A DNA stretch of 20,989 nucleotides, taken from positions 1 through 20,989 of the forward strand of contig JABIUH010000393.1 in the NCBI GenBank assembly GCA_018701055.1. The letters are read 5' to 3'. Position 1 is the first letter of the stretch, and each line of letters starts with the position of its first letter. Source of the DNA: Woeseia sp. Lineage in GTDB: Bacteria; Pseudomonadota; Gammaproteobacteria; Steroidobacterales; Woeseiaceae. The translations under genes and the position numbers were made by a program. Shown here piece by piece: positions 15,513 to 20,989 of the stretch. The notes below the pieces were generated by a model, which did no database searches, was not told where the DNA came from, and saw nothing but the letters and a program-made list of their open reading frames with translations.

Positions 15513-16474
15513 AAACCGACTCAGACTTGCACGACCTACAATTCTTTGCAGATGGTCGCATGCGACATCTCTTAAGTTTGCGGTCGTTTTCGGCTCAGCA
15601 ACTGACCGACATCCTGGATCGCGCTGACAATTTCATCGATGCCGCAGGCAACGCAACGGGACGCAGTAACAAGTTAGCCGGAGTTACGGTCGCGAACCTG
15701 TTTTTCGAAGCAAGTACCCGAACTCGAATATCATTTGAACTCGCCGCCAGGCGCGTCGGTGCGGAAGTGGTTAATTTGGATCTACAAACCTCGTCGCGGA
15801 ACAAAGGCGAGACCGTCATGGATACGGTACACACGCTGCAAGCCATGGACGTGGGCATTTTCGTGGTACGAGACTCAGAAACCGGCACACAGACTACGAT
15901 CGCGCGCAACGTAAATGCGGGCGTCTCCGTTTTAAATGCGGGAGAGTCAATTGTCTCCCATCCGACTCAAGGACTGCTCGACCTTCTGACCATTCGTCGC
16001 CACAAAGGCACATTCGATCAACTGACCGTCGCAATCGTGGGCGATGTCGCGCATTCTCGGGTGGCTCGCTCAGCAGCTGAAGGGCTGTCCACCCTAGGCG
16101 TCCGCGAATTGCGGCTGGTGTCGCCGCCCTCGCTCGTGCCGCAGCATGAATTCGTGCCTTCGGCGAAGATAATGACGGACGTTGACCAAGGAATAGCGGG
16201 TGCTGATGTTGTCATGGCACTGCGCATCCAGAAAGAACGCTTTGAAAACGAAGATGGCATCCCCGACGAGACAGCATATTTTCGTGAATACGGCATCACT
16301 AGTGATCGTCTCAAGAATGCTGCACCCGGTGCGATTGTCATGCACCCGGGTCCATTGAATCGGGGCGTTGAAATTTCGTCGACTGTGGCAGACGGACCGT
16401 CCTCTGTTATTACCGATCAGGTCGCTAATGGAGTAGCAATCCGTATGGCGATACTAGAAGCGGTCGTGAGTTGA
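15491..16474 (+). CDS. pyrB: PyrB, aspartate carbamoyltransferase catalytic chain
   Basis: Condenses carbamoyl phosphate with aspartate, the committed step of UMP synthesis. The protein has 327 residues, with all landmarks: carbamoyl-phosphate site FFEASTRTRISFELA (71-85), the mobile Ser/Lys loop TSSRNKGET (100-108), HPTQGLLDLL (157-166), the aspartate-binding region VGDVAHSRVARS (183-194), and MHPGPLNRGVEI (284-295). The start is supported by the N-terminal alignment with Pseudomonas PyrB (LQFFADGRMRHLLSL preceded by about 16 residues), although its Shine-Dalgarno is 15 bases away. The gene lies 21 bases after yqgF and 1 base before the PyrK-like gene. No regulatory chain (PyrI), dihydroorotase-like partner (PyrC') or PyrR is adjacent. 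Confidence 0.97.
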   Translation: MSVSSSLKTDSDLHDLQFFADGRMRHLLSLRSFSAQQLTDILDRADNFIDAAGNATGRSNKLAGVTVANLFFEASTRTRISFELAARRVGAEVVNLDLQTSSRNKGETVMDTVHTLQAMDVGIFVVRDSETGTQTTIARNVNAGVSVLNAGESIVSHPTQGLLDLLTIRRHKGTFDQLTVAIVGDVAHSRVARSAAEGLSTLGVRELRLVSPPSLVPQHEFVPSAKIMTDVDQGIAGADVVMALRIQKERFENEDGIPDETAYFREYGITSDRLKNAAPGAIVMHPGPLNRGVEISSTVADGPSSVITDQVANGVAIRMAILEAVVS

Positions 16475-16475
16475 A

Positions 16476-17378
16476 ATGATGGCGTCTGCGGAGCAAATAC
16501 AGAACGCACAACAAAATCGTGACACGATCTTCGTTGAGGCATCGCGCGTTATCAGCGTCGACGAGTTCCCCGGCGAACAATTTGTGATTCGTTTACACGC
16601 ACCGGAATGCGCGGCCAATGCTACGGCAGGTAGTTTCGCCCACATTCAGTGCGACACCGGGATACCGATGCGTCGGCCCTTGTCGATCATGCGCACGAAT
16701 GCTCACGGCGGCTGGATAGAGGTGCTCTTCAAAACGATTGGCAGTGGCTTGCGCGCCCTGGCACAAAAGCAAGCCGACGATATTGTCAGCGTCATCGGCC
16801 CTATCGGACGCGGCTTCCTGCCAAGCAGCGACAGATCAAAGCCATTGCTTATCGGTGGCGGTGTTGGCATACCGCCGATGGTTTTTCTGGCGGAAGTCTT
16901 ACGGGACGACGAGCGGCGGCACCCCTTGGTCATCATGGGATCCGAAATTCCGTTTCCTTTTGCGACGGCCGTATCGACGTTACCCGCAGCTTGGCTCGAT
17001 GACTCGATAAGCCAAACGATGCGGCTGCTGGAGGAATGGAACATTCCAACGCGTCTGGCGAGTTTGCAAGGATACGACGGCTGCTTCCAGGGCTACGTAA
17101 CAGATTTAGCTCGAGAGTGGCTAAACTCACTTTCGCCTGATGAACTTCAGGAAGTGGAAATTTTTTCCTGCGGCCCGACGCCCATGTTGAAGGCTGTCGC
17201 AAGCTTGGCGCGTGAGTTCGATTTACCATGCCAGGTATCTTTGGAAGAGTTTATGGCCTGCGCGGTAGGCGGTTGTGCAGGGTGCTGCGTATCTGTGCAA
17301 ACCGAGCAAGGCGAAGCGATGAAAAGAGTGTGTGTTGACGGTCCAGTTTTTGACGCTGCCGCCGTATTTTCGGAGTAA
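16476..17378 (+). CDS. PyrK-like dihydroorotate dehydrogenase electron-transfer subunit
   Basis: A 300-residue ferredoxin-reductase-fold protein of the PyrK type: FAD-binding beta-barrel with RRPLSIMR (66-73, the RxxS flavin motif), nucleotide-binding domain with LLIGGGVGIPPM (124-135) and FSCGPTPML (230-238), and a C-terminal [2Fe-2S] cluster with Cys262, Cys267, Cys270 and Cys286 (CAVGGCAGC then RVCVDG). An extra Cys271 directly follows the third ligand. In Gram-positive bacteria PyrK passes electrons from dihydroorotate in PyrD type 1B to NAD+. No pyrD is in the window, and gammaproteobacteria normally use quinone-linked PyrD, so the partner is unknown. The gene starts with ATGATG one base after the pyrB stop; either Met is possible. 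A role in pyrimidine synthesis is inferred from family and operon only. Confidence 0.85.
   Translation: MMASAEQIQNAQQNRDTIFVEASRVISVDEFPGEQFVIRLHAPECAANATAGSFAHIQCDTGIPMRRPLSIMRTNAHGGWIEVLFKTIGSGLRALAQKQADDIVSVIGPIGRGFLPSSDRSKPLLIGGGVGIPPMVFLAEVLRDDERRHPLVIMGSEIPFPFATAVSTLPAAWLDDSISQTMRLLEEWNIPTRLASLQGYDGCFQGYVTDLAREWLNSLSPDELQEVEIFSCGPTPMLKAVASLAREFDLPCQVSLEEFMACAVGGCAGCCVSVQTEQGEAMKRVCVDGPVFDAAAVFSE
17372..17375 (+). promoter_or_regulatory. acdS ribosome-binding site inside the PyrK-like gene
   Basis: GGAG at 17372-17375 is formed by the last sense codons of the PyrK-like gene and lies 8 bases before the GTG start of acdS at 17384. It supports that non-ATG start and implies that acdS is translated from the same message. 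Confidence 0.6.
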
Positions 17379-17383
17379 AAACT

Positions 17384-18397
17384 GTGCTCGAAAAATTCGA
17401 ACGTTATCCTCTAACTTTTGGTCCTTCGCCAATTGAAAAACTGGAACGTCTTTCAGCACACCTCGGCGGTGGGGTTGAACTGTATGCAAAACGTGAAGAC
17501 TGCAATTCCGGACTCGCGTTTGGCGGCAATAAAATACGCAAGCTCGAGTACATAGTGCCTGATGCGATCGCTAGCGGTGCCGACACGCTTGTCACGATCG
17601 GCGGCGTGCAATCTAACCACACGCGCCAGGTCGCCGCGGTCGCCGCAAAAATCGGCATGAAATGTCGCCTGGTTCAGGAAAGCTGGGTGCCATTCCAGGA
17701 TGCGGTATACGACCGCGTAGGCAATATATTGATGTCGCGGGTAATGGGCGCCGAGATCGAACTGGTCGATGAAGGATTCGACATCGGAATTCGCAAGAGC
17801 TGGGAAGCCGCGTTGCAAGACGTAAAAGACAAAGGCGGCAACCCCTACCCTATTCCGGCGGGCGCGTCTGTCCATAAATATGGCGGGCTCGGCTTTGTCG
17901 GTTTCGCCGAAGAAGTTCGCGCGCAAGAAGCCGAGCTTGGCTTTAGTTTCGACTACATTGTCGTCTGCACGGTCACAGGATCAACGCATGCAGGCATGGT
18001 GGTCGGCTTCGCCAAGGACGATCGACAAAAGCACGTTATCGGCATTGATGCGTCGGGAACACCTGAGCAAACGCACGCACAGGTTCTCGACATCGCCCAG
18101 AAAACAGCGGCCCTGATTGAACTTGATCGAGACATCACAGCAGAGGATGTTGTTCTGAAAACGGAGTACGCCTATCCAGAATATGGCGTACCTTCTGATG
18201 AAACGAACGACGCTATTCGCATGTCGGCCCGTCTCGAGGGCATGATGACTGACCCGGTGTACGAAGGTAAATCGATGCAAGGCATGATTGACCTGGTACG
18301 CACCGACTTTTTCCCCAGCGGATCAAAGGTGCTTTACGCGCATCTTGGCGGCGTTCCGGCGATCAACGCTTACAGCTACATCTACCGCAACGGCTAG
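17384..18397 (+). CDS. acdS: AcdS, 1-aminocyclopropane-1-carboxylate deaminase
   Basis: PLP enzyme of 337 residues that converts ACC, the ethylene precursor, to 2-oxobutanoate and ammonia. It matches characterised ACC deaminases (338 residues) nearly end to end: FERYPLTFGPSPI (5-17), LYAKREDCNSGLAFGGNKIR (33-52) with PLP lysine Lys50, IGGVQSNHTRQ with the nucleophile Ser77, and DPVYEGKSMQGM near 290 with the Tyr293-Glu294 pair. YAHLGGVPA has Leu321 at the position that separates true AcdS from the D-cysteine desulfhydrase relatives. The start is GTG at 17384, set by the N-terminal match and the GGAG eight bases upstream. The gene follows the PyrK-like gene after 5 bases. ACC deaminase is best known in plant-associated bacteria; the physiological substrate here (ACC or a D-amino acid) is untested. 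Confidence 0.95.
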   Translation: MLEKFERYPLTFGPSPIEKLERLSAHLGGGVELYAKREDCNSGLAFGGNKIRKLEYIVPDAIASGADTLVTIGGVQSNHTRQVAAVAAKIGMKCRLVQESWVPFQDAVYDRVGNILMSRVMGAEIELVDEGFDIGIRKSWEAALQDVKDKGGNPYPIPAGASVHKYGGLGFVGFAEEVRAQEAELGFSFDYIVVCTVTGSTHAGMVVGFAKDDRQKHVIGIDASGTPEQTHAQVLDIAQKTAALIELDRDITAEDVVLKTEYAYPEYGVPSDETNDAIRMSARLEGMMTDPVYEGKSMQGMIDLVRTDFFPSGSKVLYAHLGGVPAINAYSYIYRNG

Positions 18398-18398
18398 A

Positions 18399-18822
18399 TT
18401 AGCAGCGATATTTATCGTGCAACCCACTGCCGACAATGATTAACGGCAGAATTTTTTTCACGCGAGCAAGCTTCGTTTCCTCGCGCTTGGCCTCCGAGAG
18501 GTATTCCGCGTACTCGCGCTATCTACCGGGTGTCAGTGCGGTGAATTTCTTTGCGGCGGTTTTGCTTTTTTCTAATGCATCTCCTAGCTCGGATGGCATT
18601 AGCAATTTCTTTGCCCGTGAAGGCGCAATCTGTTTGCCATCCTCAACCGTAGGCTTTGTATGCGCTCACGCCAACGACGTTTTTGCCTTTGTACGTGTAG
18701 CAAGGCACGCCCCACTTAATTTCTTCTGTGAGCGCGGTGGCGCAAAGAATTTCCCGCCGCTGACGCAGCTCAGTCTGCCAATTGTCAGCCTTGGCTATGT
18801 AGTCGTCGACCGAAGTTGCGCC
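18399..18822 (-). pseudogene. Decayed YdeI/OmdA-like gene (DUF1801 domain)
   Basis: Remnant of a YdeI-type protein, a family of unclear function. The front part, in the frame ending at the TGA 18643-18645, reads SVDDYIAKADNWQTELRQRR then EILCATALTEEIKWGVPCYTY then KGKNVVGVSAYKAYG, a clear DUF1801 N-terminus. The rest is in another frame: EDGKQIAPSRAKKLLMPSEL, FTALTPGR, a TAG stop (18519-18521) where the family usually has Gln, then REYAEYLSEAKREETKLARV and KKILPLIIVGSGLHDKY, ending at TAA 18399-18401. About 50 residues that intact homologues have between the two parts (the WFFQGALL-type core) are missing. No start codon lies close to the DUF1801 part; the nearest in-frame ATG (18930) overlaps the next gene. 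Three lesions together make a functional product very unlikely. The end is convergent with acdS, one base apart. Confidence 0.85.
18427..18458 (+). terminator. Candidate Rho-independent terminator after acdS
   Basis: A 6-bp GC-rich stem CTGCCG / CGGCAG (18427-18432 and 18444-18449) with an 11-base loop is followed by AA and seven T's (18452-18458). It lies 30 bases after the acdS stop and would end the yqgE-to-acdS transcript. On the other strand the same bases are the Lys-Lys-Ile-Leu-Pro codons of the decayed YdeI gene, so it may be fortuitous. The stem is short. Confidence 0.45.
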
Positions 18823-18881
18823 CTGTATAAGGTGATCGTAACCAGCGATTATCGATTGATCGACGAGAATCAGCTCTGATT

Positions 18882-18923
18882 TGGTATAGTTTTCGAAACC
18901 AACAAGAACATTGATAGTGGGGA
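18882..18923 (+). promoter_or_regulatory. Extended -10 promoter and ribosome-binding site of the Asp-box gene
   Basis: TGG-TATAGT at 18882-18890 is an extended -10 element, with no convincing -35 box at the right distance. GGGGA at 18919-18923 is a good Shine-Dalgarno sequence 5 bases before the ATG at 18929. The promoter lies inside the upstream end of the decayed YdeI locus. Confidence 0.4.
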
Positions 18924-18928
18924 ATTCC

Positions 18929-20989
18929 ATGAAACGACTAACACTCAATTTTCTGCTCGTCGTATGCGCACCGCTAGTTGCGATTGCCGCTGACGACGTC
19001 GAAGCACCGGGGTTCAACGAGTCGACCTTTGCTGGTCTCGAAATGCGCAGCATCGGCCCGGCCATGATGTCCGGGCGAATCGCCGACATAGCCATCGATC
19101 CCAACGACCCAAGCACGTGGTATGTCGGCGTCGGTAGCGGCGGCGTGTGGAAGACCGACAATGGCGGAACCACATGGGCGACCATTTTTGACGACCAGGA
19201 CTCATACTCTATCGGCAGCATCACGATAGACCCAAATCATGCGGATACGATTTGGGTCGGTACGGGCGAAAATGTCAGCGGTCGCCATATTGCATATGGT
19301 TCGGGCGTTTTTCGCAGCCGAGACGGCGGCACGACATGGGAAAACATGGGCCTTCCGGCATCCGAACACATCGGCATGATTCGGGTTGATCCGCGTGACT
19401 CAAATGTTGTCTACGTCGCGGCTCAAGGCCCGTTGTGGTCGGGTGGCGGCGAACGCGGGTTATACAAATCGACCGATGGCGGTCTGACCTGGAACAAGCT
19501 ACTTGGCGACGGCCTTGGCAATACAGAAAATGACGACCAATACACGGGTGTATCGGAAGTTCATCTCGATCCACGCAATTCTGATGTCGTCTATGCCGTG
19601 TCATGGCAACGCATCCGCAGCGTAGCTGCACTAATGGACGGTGGCCCGGGATCAGGCATTCATAAATCGACCGACGGCGGCGCAACCTGGCGGGAACTAA
19701 GCGAAGGTCTGCCTAAAGAAGACTTCGGCAAAGTTGGCTTCGCTATTTCGCCGCAGCAACCAGACGTTGTTTACGCCACGATAGAACTGGCCCACAAGAA
19801 AGGCGGCTTTTATCGTTCAGAAAATGGCGGTGAGTCGTGGGAAAAACGCAATGATTACTTATCAGGCGGCACTGGTCCTCATTACTACCAAGAAATATTT
19901 GCGGACCCACACACGTTTGATCGGATATACCAAATGGACGTGCGGCTGCATGTGACACATGACGGCGGAACGACTTTCGTCACCATGGCATCAGAAACTA
20001 AACACGTCGACCACCATGCACTGGCTTTTCATCCAACAGACGCTGACTACTTGTTAGTCGGAAACGATGGTGGCGTCTACGAAAGCTTAGATCTAGGCAC
20101 AACGTGGCGCTACATGGCCAATATGCCAATCAGCCAGTTCTACAAAGTCGCGGTGGACTACGACCTCCCGTTCTATAACGTGTATGGCGGCACGCAGGAC
20201 AATTCTAGTTTGGGTGGTCCGCATCGCACGGACAACAACGTCGGCATTCGCAATTCGGATTGGTACCTGACACTCGGCGCGGATGGTCACCAATCGGCAG
20301 CGGACCCGACCAATCCCAACATCATTTACGCGAATTGGCAGGAAGGAAATCTGACTCGCTACGATCGGGCAACTGGCGAAAGTGTTTACATTCGGCCACA
20401 GCCAGCGGAGGACGAAATTGAAGAGCGCTTCAATTGGGATGCTCCGATTCTAATCAGCCCGCACAATCCCGAAACTCTCTACTTCGCGAGCTACCGAGTT
20501 TGGCGAAGCGATAATCGTGGCGATTCATGGCGGACGATTTCCTCTGATCTAACGCGCGATGAAGATCGCTTACAAGCACCGATGATGGGACGGCGCTGGA
20601 GTGTTGATTCGAATTGGGACGTCTCAGCGATGTCGCAATACAACACCATCACCTCCCTGTCTGAATCGCCTCTGGTAGAAGGATTGATTTATGCTGGGAC
20701 CGATGACGGTCTGGTGCAGATCAGTGAGGACAGTGGTGCGACCTGGCGGGAAGTTGATTCACTGCCGGGCGTTCCCGACCGATTTTTTGTAAACGACATC
20801 AAAGCGGACCTGCATGATGCAGATAGTGTTTATGTTGTTGTAGATGATCATAAGTCCGGCGACTACGCGCCATACATTCTGAAAAGCCAGAACCGCGGCC
20901 GTACCTGGCGCAGCATCTCGTCCAATATTCCGGATCGACACCTTTTATGGCGGGTCGTGCAAGACCACGTCAACCCTGAATTGTTATTC
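18929..20989 (+). CDS. Exported Asp-box/BNR-repeat beta-propeller protein (sortilin/VPS10-like), partial
   Basis: The first 687 codons of a gene that continues past the window; the frame stays open to the last base. It begins with a Sec signal peptide (MKRLTLNFLLVVCAPLVAIAA, cleavage likely after Ala20 or Ala21), so the product is periplasmic or secreted. It is full of Asp-box motifs (S-x-D-x-G-x-x-W): near residues 75 (KTDNGGTTW), 130, 181, 247, 297, 343, 386, 527 (SDNRGDSW), 599 and 653 (SQNRGRTW). Such motifs mark blades of sialidase- or sortilin-type propellers. Full-length relatives annotated as VPS10 or WD40/YVTN/BNR-like proteins are, as I recall, about 1000 residues. No catalytic sialidase residues can be assigned, and many such proteins have no known enzyme activity, so the substrate is unknown. 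The start is supported by GGGGA 5 bases upstream and the signal peptide. Confidence 0.9.
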   Translation, partial: MKRLTLNFLLVVCAPLVAIAADDVEAPGFNESTFAGLEMRSIGPAMMSGRIADIAIDPNDPSTWYVGVGSGGVWKTDNGGTTWATIFDDQDSYSIGSITIDPNHADTIWVGTGENVSGRHIAYGSGVFRSRDGGTTWENMGLPASEHIGMIRVDPRDSNVVYVAAQGPLWSGGGERGLYKSTDGGLTWNKLLGDGLGNTENDDQYTGVSEVHLDPRNSDVVYAVSWQRIRSVAALMDGGPGSGIHKSTDGGATWRELSEGLPKEDFGKVGFAISPQQPDVVYATIELAHKKGGFYRSENGGESWEKRNDYLSGGTGPHYYQEIFADPHTFDRIYQMDVRLHVTHDGGTTFVTMASETKHVDHHALAFHPTDADYLLVGNDGGVYESLDLGTTWRYMANMPISQFYKVAVDYDLPFYNVYGGTQDNSSLGGPHRTDNNVGIRNSDWYLTLGADGHQSAADPTNPNIIYANWQEGNLTRYDRATGESVYIRPQPAEDEIEERFNWDAPILISPHNPETLYFASYRVWRSDNRGDSWRTISSDLTRDEDRLQAPMMGRRWSVDSNWDVSAMSQYNTITSLSESPLVEGLIYAGTDDGLVQISEDSGATWREVDSLPGVPDRFFVNDIKADLHDADSVYVVVDDHKSGDYAPYILKSQNRGRTWRSISSNIPDRHLLWRVVQDHVNPELLF

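Noticed and set aside
18436..18879. A 147-codon plus-strand open frame between acdS and the Asp-box gene
   Set aside because: The minus strand of the same stretch encodes a clear YdeI/DUF1801 remnant; the plus-strand translation is Ser/Phe/Cys-rich with no protein-like motifs and is a shadow.
18643..19224. Minus-strand 193-codon open frame as an intact gene
   Set aside because: Only its last ~60 residues (from SVDDYIAK) match YdeI; the first two-thirds is antisense to the signal peptide and first Asp-boxes of the plus-strand gene.
1..20989. CRISPR arrays, tRNA, rRNA, integrase or insertion-sequence genes
   Set aside because: No regularly spaced repeats, no tRNA- or rRNA-like sequence and no transposase or integrase frames were seen; the only mobile-type sequence is the solo REP-like palindrome.

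Overview
The window looks like the chromosome of a gammaproteobacterium. The order pilG-gshB-tonB-yqgE-yqgF-pyrB is, from memory, that of the Pseudomonas aeruginosa twitching/pyrimidine region. The individual proteins diverge enough, and the moderate base composition and accessory genes differ enough, to suggest a less-studied marine or soil lineage (a Woeseiales- or Chromatiales-like group is a guess, not shown). All assignments come from reading the sequence; no searches were run.

Layout. Left edge: 1-126 is unresolved. Minus strand 127-1622 holds ampE and ampD (cell-wall recycling), overlapping by ATGA. Plus strand 1736-2497 is rsmE, with a recognisable sigma70-type promoter shared with the ampD upstream region. 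Minus strand 2501-11824 is one long Pil-Chp operon, transcribed pilG-pilH-pilI-pilJ-chpA-chpC: a chemosensory phosphorelay for type IV pilus (twitching) motility. It contains no methyltransferase (pilK) or methylesterase (chpB) gene. A 396-bp divergent intergenic region separates pilG from gshB and contains a large imperfect inverted repeat of REP-like type plus a 14-bp perfect palindrome.

Plus strand 12221-18397 holds gshB, a TonB3-like tonB, then a tightly packed unit yqgE-yqgF-pyrB-pyrK-like-acdS. The last two genes are the surprise. The first is a PyrK-like flavin/iron-sulfur reductase subunit with no PyrD beside it. The second is what appears to be a genuine 1-aminocyclopropane-1-carboxylate deaminase, whose ribosome-binding site lies inside the end of the PyrK-like gene. 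Relative to Pseudomonas, pyrR and the dihydroorotase-like pyrC' are missing.

Convergent to acdS, 18399-~18822 (minus) carries a decayed YdeI/OmdA-type (DUF1801) gene with a nonsense codon, a frameshift and an apparent deletion of about 50 codons. The right end (18929 to the edge) is the first 687 codons of an exported protein with about ten Asp-box/BNR repeats (sortilin/VPS10-like beta-propeller), running out of the window.

Functionally, the centre is a surface-sensing/twitching module with its customary housekeeping neighbours. The most unusual points are the pyrB-pyrK-acdS arrangement, the reduced Pil-Chp set without adaptation enzymes, the YdeI pseudogene, and the REP-like palindrome.
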